DNA from: Acinetobacter gerneri DSM 14967 = CIP 107464 = MTCC 9824 | GTDB taxonomy: Bacteria > Pseudomonadota > Gammaproteobacteria > Pseudomonadales > Moraxellaceae | Length of the DNA: 64,000 nucleotides | NCBI RefSeq assembly: GCF_000368565.1 | Contig: NZ_KB849539.1 | Location: 126,381 to 190,380, forward strand | Reading direction: 5' to 3' | In this document: positions 1 through 8,360 of the stretch, one piece after another | How positions within the stretch are numbered: position 1 is the stretch's first letter | How the letters are laid out: the number at the start of each line of letters is the position of its first letter | Translations under genes and position numbers: made by a program | The notes under the pieces: generated by a model | Seen by the model: only the letters and a program-made list of their open reading frames with translations | Databases searched by the model: none | What the model was told of the DNA's origin: nothing

Positions 1-989
1 CATCAAAAAGTGTTATCAACTGGGATACGATTACAGTTGGCAACCAAGTAAAGTTAAATTTAGTTGTGATTGAGGAGATTATCTCCGAGCGTGGTCAAGA
101 TGGCTTTAGTACCGAATCTAAGCAGCAGTACCGGGTACTACGTTTAGAGGATGTGGGGCACGGCGAGTTTGCTTATACCATTGAGGTTTACAGCAAATCG
201 GATAAAGGCGTGTGGGTTGGCAGCGGTCGAAAGATGCCAACGGATTATAATGGCAACCCTTGGAGTTATATTCCATTCACCTTTGTTGGTGCGGTTGATA
301 ACTCAGCACAAATAGATAATTCGCCTTTGTTAGAGCTTGCCGACTTAAATCTTGCTCATTATCGGGATAGTGCAGACTTTCAGGAGTCGGTCTATTACAT
401 GGGGCAGCCACAGTATTATGTTACAGGTGTAGATTGGAATTGGTTTAAAGAGGCACGAAAGAACGGTGTTTATATCGGCTCTAAAACTTTAATGCCTATT
501 CCTACTGATGGAACATTTGGGATTGCACAGGTTGAGCCTAATACACTGTCACGGGAAGCCATGAAAGATAAATGGCAGCAAATGAAAGAAATGGGGGCGC
601 GCTTAGTCGAAAAAGGCTCAGCTAGTAAAACGGCGACCGAAGCTAAAAACGATGATGCAGTTCAACATTCAGTATTATCCCTGTGCACAGTCAATATCAA
701 TGAAGCGATTACGATGGCGCTGCGTTGGTGTGCCAAGTTTGTGATGCCAAATGTCGATATATTGACGAAAGATGATTTGCTCTATGAAATTAGTCAAGAG
801 TTCAATAAACAAGGTTATTTAGCAGATTTATCTCGACAGTTATTTGAAAGCGCCGTGCAAGGTCATAGCTCGTTTAAATCATGGTGGGAATACAACCAGT
901 CGGGCATGTTCCCTAAACAAAGCTATGATGAAGAGCAGAAAAATCTAGAGGCTGAGCAAGAAGGCAAACTTGATTTAACTGGTGAATAA
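1..989 (+). CDS. Phage portal protein (DUF4055-like), 5' truncated by window edge
   Basis: The reading frame is open to the left edge (first whole codon at base 3), so the GTG at base 66 is internal and the gene begins outside the window. The visible ~329 residues resemble the C-terminal part of DUF4055 portal proteins of siphoviruses: a mixed beta/alpha region followed by a long helical segment (around MKDKWQQMKEMGARLVEK) and an acidic, Glu-rich tail. Portals form the dodecameric ring at one capsid vertex through which DNA is packaged and to which the head-tail connector binds. The next gene is a gpF-like minor head protein starting directly after the stop, the usual portal/minor-head order. 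The terminase genes expected upstream are not in the window. Confidence 0.75.
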   Translation, partial: SKSVINWDTITVGNQVKLNLVVIEEIISERGQDGFSTESKQQYRVLRLEDVGHGEFAYTIEVYSKSDKGVWVGSGRKMPTDYNGNPWSYIPFTFVGAVDNSAQIDNSPLLELADLNLAHYRDSADFQESVYYMGQPQYYVTGVDWNWFKEARKNGVYIGSKTLMPIPTDGTFGIAQVEPNTLSREAMKDKWQQMKEMGARLVEKGSASKTATEAKNDDAVQHSVLSLCTVNINEAITMALRWCAKFVMPNVDILTKDDLLYEISQEFNKQGYLADLSRQLFESAVQGHSSFKSWWEYNQSGMFPKQSYDEEQKNLEAEQEGKLDLTGE

Positions 990-990
990 T

Positions 991-2067
991 ATGGATGATA
1001 AAAAAGATGATTCATTGCTCAACTCAATCATTCGTCACCAATCTTATCTTTACCGTCTTTCATCGGGTGAGGTGATTGCGCTTTTAAAGCAATTTAACAG
1101 TGAATCAAGCTCAATGTTGAGCAAGCTTCGTGATTTACTAGATGAATTAAGTGATTCTGAAAGAGTTGCTTTATCTGGTGCGAGATATACCACGGCGAAC
1201 TTAAAAGAAATAAAGCGCATTCTTGATGATTGGCAGAGCTTTGTTGTCACTGCACTACCTGAATCCTTTGCTGTTTCTGCGGTTGCATTGGCTGTGTATG
1301 AGTCTCAATATCAAGCTAAGACATTGGGTAAGAAAATCAAAGAGTCGAATGGTGAAAGCATTCTAAAGCAAGCCAAGCGTAAGCCATTTGCTGGCGGTAT
1401 GCTCATTGATCACATGTTTAGTGATATGGCTGAAAGTACTCGTCGCCGTGTCGAATACGCAATTCGTGATGGTATTTCTATCGGGCAGACAAATCAGCAA
1501 ATCATTCAGCATATCAAAGGAACTTCAAAGCTAAATTATGAAGATGGGATATTAAATCAGTCTCGACAGTCTATTGATATGATGGTGAGGACTGCGCGTA
1601 GTCATGTTAGCAATACTGCTTATGAGGAGACTTATAAAGCATTAGGTGTAAAGAAGCTTAAGGTGTCAGCAACTCTAGATAGTCGCACGTGTAAGTTTTG
1701 TGCATCTGAAGATGGCAATGTTTACGATATTGATGATCCGAACCGTCCACGCTTCCCAGTTCATCCACGTAATCGAACTGTTTATGTTCCTTATGTTGAA
1801 AATGAAGATGAAAAGTTTGCAGGGAAACGTCCTTTTGTTCGCTCTGCCGGTGATGCTGGTCAGGTGAGTGCCGATACAAATTATAAAAAATGGTTTGAAG
1901 AGCAGAGTGAAGATTATCAGCGTGAATGGCTTGGTAATAAGCGTTATGAGCTTTATAAAAATGGTGGCTATACGATTGATAAGTTTGTGGATCCTGAGCG
2001 TAAGCTATATACGTTGAAAGAGCTAAAGGCATTGGATGAAAAGACTTTTGTGGATTTAGGACTTTAA
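991..2067 (+). CDS. Phage minor head protein (Mu gpF / SPP1 gp7-like)
   Basis: A 358-residue protein whose C-terminal third carries the family signature: a helix with MVRTARSHVSNTAYEE, then LDSRTCKFCASEDG and a HPRNRTVYVP segment. Family members are minor capsid proteins packaged in a few copies and, in SPP1, affect DNA ejection. The N-terminal 150 residues are mostly helical. An in-frame GTG at 982 overlaps the portal stop; I prefer the ATG one base after that stop because the residues between add nothing recognisable, but neither start has a strong ribosome binding site and translational coupling to the portal gene is likely. Place in the head operon agrees with the assignment. Confidence 0.8.
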   Translation: MDDKKDDSLLNSIIRHQSYLYRLSSGEVIALLKQFNSESSSMLSKLRDLLDELSDSERVALSGARYTTANLKEIKRILDDWQSFVVTALPESFAVSAVALAVYESQYQAKTLGKKIKESNGESILKQAKRKPFAGGMLIDHMFSDMAESTRRRVEYAIRDGISIGQTNQQIIQHIKGTSKLNYEDGILNQSRQSIDMMVRTARSHVSNTAYEETYKALGVKKLKVSATLDSRTCKFCASEDGNVYDIDDPNRPRFPVHPRNRTVYVPYVENEDEKFAGKRPFVRSAGDAGQVSADTNYKKWFEEQSEDYQREWLGNKRYELYKNGGYTIDKFVDPERKLYTLKELKALDEKTFVDLGL

Positions 2068-2083
2068 CTAAATTTAAACCATG

Positions 2084-2103
2084 ACCCGAAAGGGTATTTT
2101 TTT
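2084..2103 (+). terminator. Short hairpin with T-tract after the minor head gene
   Basis: Arms ACCC and GGGT around a GAAA tetraloop, followed by ATTTTTTT. It is short, so termination may be partial, but the GNRA loop stabilises it. It lies just before the next start. Confidence 0.5.
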
Positions 2104-2116
2104 ATGTGAGAAGAAA

Positions 2117-2398
2117 ATGGAAAACCAAACAGCACCACGAGTTACCAAAGAGCAAATTGATACCTTATTGAATCGAGTTGAAGTACATACCACAACTTGC
2201 CAATACCCAACACCGCATGTAATGGCTATTGCGTGGCTTGATGGGAAATTCCATCTTGGAACAGCAATTTCAAAATCGGTTGATCCTGCGAACTTTAATG
2301 AAGAATTGGGAATTAAATATTCAACTGAAGATGTTTTAAAGACAGCAGAAAACAAACTTTGGGAACTAGAAGGTTATCGACTGTTTGCCAATATCTAA
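2117..2398 (+). CDS. Phage Gp49-like small protein
   Basis: A 93-residue protein resembling the Gp49/Gp66 family of small phage proteins (core PHVMAIAWLDGKFHLGTAISKSVDPANFNEELG is recognisable in pieces). Function is unknown; in Acinetobacter and related prophages it commonly sits among head genes. I chose the internal ATG at 2117 over the one at 2081, because the earlier start lies inside the hairpin/T-tract and the residues it would add are read from that structure. An AGAAG stretch precedes the chosen start. The gene is bracketed by two small terminator-like hairpins. Confidence 0.6.
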   Translation: MENQTAPRVTKEQIDTLLNRVEVHTTTCQYPTPHVMAIAWLDGKFHLGTAISKSVDPANFNEELGIKYSTEDVLKTAENKLWELEGYRLFANI

Positions 2399-2418
2399 AA
2401 CATTCAAAACTAAATTAC

Positions 2419-2438
2419 AGCACCTTAGGTGCTTTTTT
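2419..2438 (+). terminator. Hairpin AGCACC/GGTGCT with T-tract
   Basis: Six-base-pair perfect stem with a TTA loop followed by TTTTT, directly after the Gp49-like gene. Confidence 0.7.
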
Positions 2439-2507
2439 ATTGCCTGAAATTCGGATGAATAGGGCGCAACGGGCGGATGCTCAATTAAATATAGGGTCGG
2501 ATGACTT

Positions 2508-3272
2508 ATGAAACTTAAAACACAAACAATCGATGGTAAGACTTATGCAGAAGTGAATGAACAGGGTTTTCCGATCTATGTTCATGATGATGGCAAAGAA
2601 GTAGCGCATGACGCAGCACAAACCGTGGCAACAATCACTCGTTTAAATGGCGAGGCAAAAACCAATCGAGAACGCTATGAAAAAGCCGAATCAACACTCC
2701 AAACATTTGCTGGTATTGATGATCCTGCTGCAGCTAAAAAAGCTTTAGAAACTCTGAAAAATTTCGATGATAAAAAACTGGTGGATGCTGGTGAAGTCGA
2801 AAAAGTCAAAGCTGAGGCGATTAAAGCGGTAGAGGATAAATACGCTCCAATTGTTCAAGAGCGTGATTCATTCCAAGCGCAACTACATAAAGAGCTTATC
2901 GGCGGTGGTTTTTCTCGTTCTAAGTTTATTCAAGACAAAATCGCCGTGCCAGTGGACATGCTTCAAGCCACTTTTGGTCAAAACTTTAAGATCGAAGATG
3001 GAAAGGTGGTGGCATACGGCGTAGATGGTCAAAAAATCTTTTCACGCTCTCGCCCAGGTGAAGTTGCTGAGTTTGATGAAGCCTTGGAACAGCTTGTAAG
3101 CAGCTACCAATTTAAAGATCAGATCTTAAAAGGTGGGCAGGGTAATGGTGGTGGTTTCGGAGGTCAAGGCAATCTAAACACTGGCCTAAAGCGCAGCCAG
3201 ATGGATGCTAAGGCAAAATCTGAATACATCCAAGCACATGGCCAAGCAGCATTTTTAAAACTTGAAAAATAA
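2508..3272 (+). CDS. Phage head scaffolding protein (DUF6651-like)
   Basis: A 254-residue protein directly upstream of the major capsid gene, the standard position of a scaffold. It has a short N-terminal beta region (DGKTYAEVNEQGFPIY), a long charged helical middle (residues ~45-130, rich in Lys/Glu/Ala, coiled-coil-like) and a Gly-rich linker (GGQGNGGGFGGQGN) before a basic C-terminal helix. This architecture is typical of scaffolds that coassemble with the capsid protein and then leave the procapsid. The stop is followed after nine bases by the capsid start, with the AAGGAG ribosome binding site of the capsid gene overlapping the end of this one. Confidence 0.7.
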   Translation: MKLKTQTIDGKTYAEVNEQGFPIYVHDDGKEVAHDAAQTVATITRLNGEAKTNRERYEKAESTLQTFAGIDDPAAAKKALETLKNFDDKKLVDAGEVEKVKAEAIKAVEDKYAPIVQERDSFQAQLHKELIGGGFSRSKFIQDKIAVPVDMLQATFGQNFKIEDGKVVAYGVDGQKIFSRSRPGEVAEFDEALEQLVSSYQFKDQILKGGQGNGGGFGGQGNLNTGLKRSQMDAKAKSEYIQAHGQAAFLKLEK

Positions 3273-3281
3273 GGAGTCATT

Positions 3282-4229
3282 ATGACTACAACCGTAAACA
3301 GCGACATGATTATTTATAATCAATTAGCACAAACAGCATATTTAGAACGTCTTCAAGATAATTTAAACGTTTTTAACCAAGCATCTAATGGTGCAATCCG
3401 TTATTTAAATGAAATTATTCAAGGTGATTTTAATCAGCAATCCTTTTACCGTGTTGGTGGGAGTATTGAGCATCGTGATGTTAATTCCACGGCGAAAGTT
3501 ACAAACAAGAAAATCGGTGCTGGTGAATCAGTGGGCGTTAAAATTCCATTTAAATATGGTCCATACACATCAACAGAAGAAGCTTTTAAACGCCGTGCAC
3601 GTTCTCCTGAAGAATTTGCAGAAATTATCGGCTACGATTTGGCAGATGCATTGGTGGCTGGTCGATTGCAATACAGCTTAACAGCTCTCAAAGCTGCTAT
3701 TACAAGTAATCCTGAAATGGTAGCTAAGGGCAGCATAGCTACTGATGGTCGCAAGGCGCTTACAAAAGGTATGCGTAAATTTGGTGATAAATTTGGTCGA
3801 ATTGCACTTTGGGTTATGAATTCTGATACTTATTTCGATATCGTTGATGAAGCATTAACAAATCAAATTTATGGTGAATCTGAAATTGTGATTTATGGTG
3901 GTTTGCCAGGTACTTTAGGTAAACCTGTTTTAGTCACAGATCTTGTTGAAGATGATGATGCATTTGGTTTGCAAGCAGGTGCGGTAACTGTCACAGAATC
4001 ACAAGCACCAGGTTTCCGAGCTTATGATATTAATGACGAAGAAAACCTTGCCATTGGTATGCGTGCTGAAGGAACTTTCAACCTTGACTTACTGGGTTAC
4101 TCTTGGGATACATCCAAAGGTGCAAATCCAACATTGGCATTACTTGGTGCCGATGCGAATTGGAAAAAGTATGCTACTAGCAACAAAATGACTGCTGGTA
4201 CATTGCTTGATTTAAGTGGTACACCTTAA
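3282..4229 (+). CDS. Phage major capsid protein
   Basis: A 315-residue protein with the HK97-like capsid layout: an N-terminal arm, a central PFKYGPYTSTEEAFKRRARSP segment resembling an E-loop/spine region, and a C-terminal region with WVMNSDTYFDIVDEAL and IVIYGGLPGTLGKPVLVTD, common in phage capsid proteins. Identification also rests on gene order (after the scaffold, before head-completion genes) and on the strong ribosome binding site AAGGAG, eight bases from the ATG, fitting a highly expressed structural gene. The gene is followed by a well-formed hairpin and T-tract. No decoration protein is evident beside it. Confidence 0.8.
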   Translation: MTTTVNSDMIIYNQLAQTAYLERLQDNLNVFNQASNGAIRYLNEIIQGDFNQQSFYRVGGSIEHRDVNSTAKVTNKKIGAGESVGVKIPFKYGPYTSTEEAFKRRARSPEEFAEIIGYDLADALVAGRLQYSLTALKAAITSNPEMVAKGSIATDGRKALTKGMRKFGDKFGRIALWVMNSDTYFDIVDEALTNQIYGESEIVIYGGLPGTLGKPVLVTDLVEDDDAFGLQAGAVTVTESQAPGFRAYDINDEENLAIGMRAEGTFNLDLLGYSWDTSKGANPTLALLGADANWKKYATSNKMTAGTLLDLSGTP

Positions 4230-4253
4230 GGTAGCTGATAACTTTACTATTAG

Positions 4254-4276
4254 AGAGGCTTAGGCCTCTTTTTTTG
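4254..4276 (+). terminator. Terminator after the capsid gene
   Basis: Arms AGAGGC and GCCTCT around TTAG, followed by seven T residues. The next start codon comes 11 bases after the T-tract. Confidence 0.75.
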
Positions 4277-4286
4277 TGAGTAAAAA

Positions 4287-4874
4287 ATGAAAATTATTTA
4301 TGCAAAAAAAAGCACTGGTATCAATGAAGATGGCTCATTTCAAAATCCTAAATACTTTGATCATCCAGATAGTACTGCCACATCCGTAGTTATTTATGGT
4401 GATTATCCTGATATTAAGGATGCTTATGAAAAACTAGGTATTAGTGTTGAGGTTCGTAAAAATCCACATATGAAAGTTGAATCATTAACCATGAATGTTC
4501 AAGTCGGCGTTACGCCAGAACTTCAACAATTCATTGATGATGCAAAAGCTGAATGCGCAAAAGTGGTTGCTGAAAATACTGAGTTAAAAAACCAGATTTC
4601 AGTTTATGAGCAAGCGAATAAAGACCACTCTGAATTGCTTTCGGAAAACTCAAGGTTGAAAGATGCTTTGCTTATCCTGGAAAATCAGTGTGCTGAATTA
4701 AAAGCTCAATTGGCATTAGGTAATGAATCTCCTGCCTCCCGAGTTGAAACAACTGACACCAACTATGAAAGCTGGACAGTACCTCAAATTAAAGATTTCT
4801 TAGCATCAAAAGAAATCGGCTTTAAGTCATCTGCATCAAAAGATGAATTGTTAGCACTAATTCCAAAGGAATAA
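4287..4874 (+). CDS. Phage head-associated protein with C-terminal HeH/SAP-like domain
   Basis: A 195-residue protein. Residues 1-60 form a small alpha/beta region, residues ~75-145 are a coiled coil (long runs of E/K/L/Q heptads, e.g. AECAKVVAENTELKNQIS), and residues ~155-195 (SWTVPQIKDFLASKEI then SSASKDELLALI) match the helix-extended-helix HeH/LEM/SAP-like fold, a small nucleic-acid-binding motif seen in several phage head proteins. The role is unknown. The next gene begins four bases after the stop. Confidence 0.55.
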   Translation: MKIIYAKKSTGINEDGSFQNPKYFDHPDSTATSVVIYGDYPDIKDAYEKLGISVEVRKNPHMKVESLTMNVQVGVTPELQQFIDDAKAECAKVVAENTELKNQISVYEQANKDHSELLSENSRLKDALLILENQCAELKAQLALGNESPASRVETTDTNYESWTVPQIKDFLASKEIGFKSSASKDELLALIPKE

Positions 4875-4878
4875 GATT

Positions 4879-5259
4879 ATGAGCTTTATCACAATTGAAC
4901 AAGCTGAAACGATTCTGGGTGCTAATTTCTCTGAAGATAGTGATAAAGCTCGTCTTATTTTGCTTGCTAATACATGGATGAAAAAGAATGCTGGACCAGC
5001 ACCTGATCCAGTACCGCATGAGTTAAATGTGGCAGCATGTGAAATTATCAAAGGCATTATTGGTAAAGTAATTTATAACGGGCAAGCACAGGCTTTAAAG
5101 CGTGAGAAGGTTAAAGCAGACGGCGTTGAATCTGAAGAGGAATATCAAGATGGTAGTAGTAGTTTATCGAGCTATGAACAGATTGCTTTGGATATTATTG
5201 CAGCCATTGATGTTGATCAACCTAAAACGCCGTACGGTATTTATTTGACGCGGGTGTGA
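4879..5259 (+). CDS. Head-tail connector protein (DnaT-like phage family)
   Basis: A 126-residue helical protein resembling the small phage family named DnaT-like, which by position acts as a head-tail adaptor. Visible features are ITIEQAETILGANF near the start, a second helical segment (ELNVAACEIIKGIIGKVI), and a disordered linker with GSSSLSSYEQIALD before the C-terminus. It lies four bases after the HeH protein and two bases before the next gene, indicating one cotranscribed head-completion block. The family name does not imply a role in host primosome assembly; assignment is mainly by gene order. Confidence 0.6.
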   Translation: MSFITIEQAETILGANFSEDSDKARLILLANTWMKKNAGPAPDPVPHELNVAACEIIKGIIGKVIYNGQAQALKREKVKADGVESEEEYQDGSSSLSSYEQIALDIIAAIDVDQPKTPYGIYLTRV

Positions 5260-5260
5260 T

Positions 5261-5635
5261 ATGGGATTAAGAGATAAAATTCAATCCAAGCTATCCAAAG
5301 CATTTGATAATAAATTAGCTGACGCCGTGCACACCTTCACATGCCAGCGCATCACTTACAGTGGTAAATATGACCGGGTAACTGGTAAATATGAATTTGA
5401 GGAAGTGGTAAATTATTCAGGTCATGGTGTGCTTTTTGGTAGTTATAACCAGTATGAAGTTCAATCCTTAGGCGTATTGGCTACAGATAAAAAAGCGACA
5501 TTGCTTCAAAACGAAGTAACGGCGAAACCACTGGTGAATGATGAGTGGATTACACCATCTGGAAAATTCAAAGTGATGTTTGTTGGTCAAGATCCTGCTA
5601 AAACGATTTGGAAAGTTCAACTAAGGTCTGTTTAA
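5261..5635 (+). CDS. Putative head closure / stopper protein
   Basis: A 124-residue mostly beta protein (YSGKYDRVTGKYEFEEVVNYSGHG, LATDKKATLLQNEVTAKP, EWITPSGKFKVMFVGQDP) with the look of small head-closure proteins that form the ring between connector and tail. The segment ending in a hydrophobic strand plus TIWKVQLRSV is typical of such beta-barrels. The stop overlaps the next start (TAATG), so the two are probably translationally coupled. No specific family is recognised with certainty. Confidence 0.5.
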   Translation: MGLRDKIQSKLSKAFDNKLADAVHTFTCQRITYSGKYDRVTGKYEFEEVVNYSGHGVLFGSYNQYEVQSLGVLATDKKATLLQNEVTAKPLVNDEWITPSGKFKVMFVGQDPAKTIWKVQLRSV

Positions 5636-6021
5636 TGATCAATAACAATTATGTTCCTGAGTGGTATGAAACACCATTTCAGCACCTTAACTACACGCTT
5701 GTTAGAAATCAAATCCAATTAGATATTTTGTTTGATACAGTGAAAGCACCATTTAAATTTCTAGATGGTGGAGCGGATGCGAGAGTTAATTTCACACAAG
5801 GGTACGCAATAGTTCAAATTGCTGAATCCAATCAATGGGATTTAATGCAAATACACGGGCTTTTACTTCACGAAGCCGTACATATTTGGCAAGAGATTAA
5901 GTTGTTAATGGGTGAGAATGATCCAAGTGTGGAGTTTGAGGCTTATTCCATTCAAGCTTTGGCTCAAGATTTATTTGAAATGTATGAGCAGAGCGAGATA
6001 AGTCATGAGCTGGACAAATAA
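5635..6021 (+). CDS. HExxH metallopeptidase-like protein in the head-completion cluster
   Basis: A 128-residue protein with HEAVH at residues 79-83, a canonical HExxH zinc site on a hydrophobic helix (LLLHEAVHIWQEI), and a downstream Glu at about residue 102 (EFEAYSIQAL) placed like the third ligand of gluzincins. The N-terminal half (YTLVRNQIQLDILFDTV) is alpha/beta. It starts on a TAATG overlap with the preceding stopper gene and overlaps the following gene by 17 bases, so it is embedded in a tightly packed structural operon. It could be an active protease or an immune-evasion or maturation factor; the catalytic assignment rests on motif only. Confidence 0.55.
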   Translation: MINNNYVPEWYETPFQHLNYTLVRNQIQLDILFDTVKAPFKFLDGGADARVNFTQGYAIVQIAESNQWDLMQIHGLLLHEAVHIWQEIKLLMGENDPSVEFEAYSIQALAQDLFEMYEQSEISHELDK

Positions 6022-6454
6022 CCCTGTTAATTTTATCGCACAAATAGAAAAAGACTTATGCGACCATCAAAAGAAAATCGCTACAGATGCCTTGCGTGGT
6101 GTTATTGAGGCATCACCTGTGGATACAGGGGCGTTCAAGGGTAATCATCGGCTGAGCATCAATTCAAGAGATATGGGATTTGATGCGAATAGCAGTGATA
6201 AAACTGGATCAAGCACCCTAGCAAAAGGCTTAAGCATTCTTTCTCAGCTTGTACCATTCTCAAGAGTATATATTCAAAACAATGCGCCATATGGTCCCGC
6301 GCTCGAATACGGCGGATATTCAAATCCAGTGAAGAATGGTAGCTGGGTAAAAGGCAAAGGTCATGTGATTAAATCAGTAGGTGGCTTTAGTAAACAAGCA
6401 CCGCTCGGAATATACGGCGTAACTTTCACATTGATTAAAGAGAAATATAAATGA
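6005..6454 (+). CDS. HK97 gp10-like / minor tail head-tail joining protein
   Basis: A 149-residue protein with the gp10/gpZ-like pattern: an N-terminal helix (FIAQIEKDLCDHQKKIATDALRG), VIEASPVDTGAFKGNH (the SPVDTGxxR-type motif of this family), and a C-terminal YGPALEYGGYSNP segment. Such proteins sit at the head-tail joint. The start lies inside the preceding gene and the stop overlaps the next start (ATGATGA), so translation is coupled in both directions. Assignment is supported by both motif and position. Confidence 0.7.
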   Translation: MSWTNNPVNFIAQIEKDLCDHQKKIATDALRGVIEASPVDTGAFKGNHRLSINSRDMGFDANSSDKTGSSTLAKGLSILSQLVPFSRVYIQNNAPYGPALEYGGYSNPVKNGSWVKGKGHVIKSVGGFSKQAPLGIYGVTFTLIKEKYK

Positions 6455-6861
6455 TGACTCATACTGAAGCGCGAGCAGCTTTTATGCGCTTAATCGATAG
6501 TTTTGATTATCTTGATCAATCTGTAATTTGTACGCAAAATCAAAAAGAGCATTCCAGTCAGCCGTTCGAGCCACCTGATCAGGGGCTTTGGTGTCGAGTA
6601 TTTATTCGTAATGCTCCATCTTTCATTTCAGGCATGGCAGATGAACCATGTGTAAGAACGATGGGTAATCTCATCATTCAATGCTTTGATCGCCGTGGTA
6701 ATGATACACTTGAATTAACAAATCTAGCTGACGCATGGATTCAACATCTTCAATTTAAACATGACAACCACTTAACAATTTTGACTGGGTCTGTAATTGA
6801 TGTTGGTGAAATAGAAGATCTCTACCAAATGAATGTAGTTTTTGAATATCGGATAAATTGA
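6451..6861 (+). CDS. Phage tail terminator protein (DUF4128-like)
   Basis: A 136-residue alpha/beta protein resembling the DUF4128 tail-terminator group: an N-terminal helix (EARAAFMRLIDSF), CRVFIRNAPSF, a strand with GNLIIQCFDRRGNDTLELTNLAD and a C-terminal strand (YQMNVVFEYRIN). Tail terminators cap the tail tube and dock it to the head. It directly precedes the tail tube gene, which is the expected order. Two adjacent ATG codons (6451, 6454) could start it. Confidence 0.65.
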   Translation: MMTHTEARAAFMRLIDSFDYLDQSVICTQNQKEHSSQPFEPPDQGLWCRVFIRNAPSFISGMADEPCVRTMGNLIIQCFDRRGNDTLELTNLADAWIQHLQFKHDNHLTILTGSVIDVGEIEDLYQMNVVFEYRIN

Positions 6862-6920
6862 GATGGATATTCGATATATGGCGAATACTCAAGAAATTTG
6901 ATGATCTAATTAAACAACCC

Positions 6921-6943
6921 ACCTCCTTAACGGAGGTTTTTTT
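6921..6943 (+). terminator. Terminator between tail terminator and tail tube genes
   Basis: Arms ACCTCC and GGAGGT around TTAAC followed by TTTTTT. The 3' arm itself looks like an anti-Shine-Dalgarno-complementary sequence, so unpaired it could bind ribosomes. The real AAGGAG of the next gene lies further downstream. Confidence 0.7.
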
Positions 6944-6966
6944 ATGTCTAAATTAAGGAGAACTCT

Positions 6967-7881
6967 ATGAGTTCAGGTGCTAAACAGATTACACGCTACG
7001 GCATTGAAACAGCCGTTGGCACAATTGCAACAACTTGGAAAACACTTGCAAACAAATCAAACGGTTTAGATGCAAAAGCCAATACAACTGAATCACAAAC
7101 TATTAAAGATTCTCGCATTGCTGCAGGAACGTTGGTAACTGGTATTGATGTAGCAGGTGATATCGAAACTGAATTTGCATATGGTATCCAAGATGATTTG
7201 CTTGAAGCAGTTGCATTTAATGCATGGACAGCCAATAAATTAACATTTGGCGGCACTACTCGCAAAACAATTAGTGTTGAGCGTGGATTTACAGATATTG
7301 ATAACTATCAAGTGTTCACAGGCTGTCACCTCAATCAGTGGACTTTATCAATTCCTGACAGTGGGATTGTGACTTCTAAATTCTCAATTATGGGAATGAA
7401 GCGTACAGCTTATGAAGTGTCTAAAGCTTCAGGTGCTACGCCTGCAATTGATTCGCCATTATTCACTGCTCAGAGCGCTGGTGACATTCTAATTGATGGT
7501 GTAAAGAAAGCTGGTATGTGCGTAACACAACTTGATCTGACTATCGATAATTCAATGCAGGTTCAAAAGTGTTTAAATTTTGAAGATTCTATCGGTGCAA
7601 TCCTTGAAACCATTATGAAAGGTACGGGAAATGCAACGATTGCTTGGTCTAAAAACACTGCTGAAATGTATGAAAAACAATTCTTAAATGAGCCAGTTGA
7701 AATTTCATATACATTGAAAGACTCATTAGGTAATAAATATATTTTAGATTTACCTAAAGTGCTTTTATCAGCTCCTCTACCAAGTGGTAGTGCAGGTGAT
7801 ATTCTAACTACGCAATTTTCGTTCGCTGTTGCTGATGTTGCGCCAACGATTACCCGCGTTCCAGTTGTAGCAGGTCCATAA
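6967..7881 (+). CDS. Phage major tail tube protein
   Basis: A 304-residue protein of the siphovirus tail tube type: the N-terminal segment SGAKQITRYGIETAVGT, then beta-rich segments (GTLVTGIDVAGDIETEFAYG, KTISVERGFTDIDNYQVFTGCHLNQW, VTSKFSIMGMKRT) characteristic of tube proteins that stack as hexamers. It has a good ribosome binding site (AAGGAG) 7 bases upstream of the ATG. It is followed at a one-base overlap by the tail assembly chaperone, the classical order tube-chaperone-tape measure. Confidence 0.8.
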   Translation: MSSGAKQITRYGIETAVGTIATTWKTLANKSNGLDAKANTTESQTIKDSRIAAGTLVTGIDVAGDIETEFAYGIQDDLLEAVAFNAWTANKLTFGGTTRKTISVERGFTDIDNYQVFTGCHLNQWTLSIPDSGIVTSKFSIMGMKRTAYEVSKASGATPAIDSPLFTAQSAGDILIDGVKKAGMCVTQLDLTIDNSMQVQKCLNFEDSIGAILETIMKGTGNATIAWSKNTAEMYEKQFLNEPVEISYTLKDSLGNKYILDLPKVLLSAPLPSGSAGDILTTQFSFAVADVAPTITRVPVVAGP

Positions 7882-8360
7882 TGAAAATTGAAATTGAAGA
7901 ACAAGAATCAGCAAAGATTCCAAGCAAGCTCGTTGAATATAAAGATGGGGCAAAGTTTCTAATTGCTGGCATTGAAAAGCCATCATTTAAGCATGCAATG
8001 GAGTTGCGAGGAACTCAGGTAAATCAAGAGATCGGAGGGTGGCGAGCAGTAACAGACGAATCAGCAAGTGAATTTGCACTCTCGTACCATAAAGCAGTCT
8101 CTCATTTAATCCTTAATTGGCAAGGCATTGAAGATAAAGATGGTGGACTATTTGAATACTCGAAGCAAAATGCCGAACTGCTTTGTACAAGTACAAAACA
8201 TTCAATTGAAATAGTTGTGTGGGTGATAGATCAGGCTCAAAAAATTCAGACAGAAGCCGATTCTAAAAAGGCAGAAATTCTGGGAAAGTCATCCGACTCT
8301 ACAAATACCGAAGCAAAAAGTGGGACACCGAAAAAGCCACGGAAATCTACAAAAAGTTAG
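7881..8360 (+). CDS. Phage tail assembly chaperone (gpG-like product)
   Basis: A 159-residue protein lying between the tail tube and tape measure genes, the position of the G-type chaperone. The sequence IPSKLVEYKDGAKFLIAGIEKPSFKHAMELRG and a helical C-terminal half end in a basic, Ser/Lys-rich tail. Its stop at 8358-8360 lies after an A-rich stretch near which the -1 frame is open, giving a longer fusion product (see the extension entry). Chaperones of this type coat the tape measure during tail assembly and are absent from the virion. The start overlaps the tube stop by one base. Confidence 0.7.
   Translation: MKIEIEEQESAKIPSKLVEYKDGAKFLIAGIEKPSFKHAMELRGTQVNQEIGGWRAVTDESASEFALSYHKAVSHLILNWQGIEDKDGGLFEYSKQNAELLCTSTKHSIEIVVWVIDQAQKIQTEADSKKAEILGKSSDSTNTEAKSGTPKKPRKSTKS

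Noticed and set aside
1658..2032. 124-codon open frame on the minus strand inside the minor head gene
   Set aside because: Shadow of a real gene; no ribosome binding site and its composition is that of an antisense frame.
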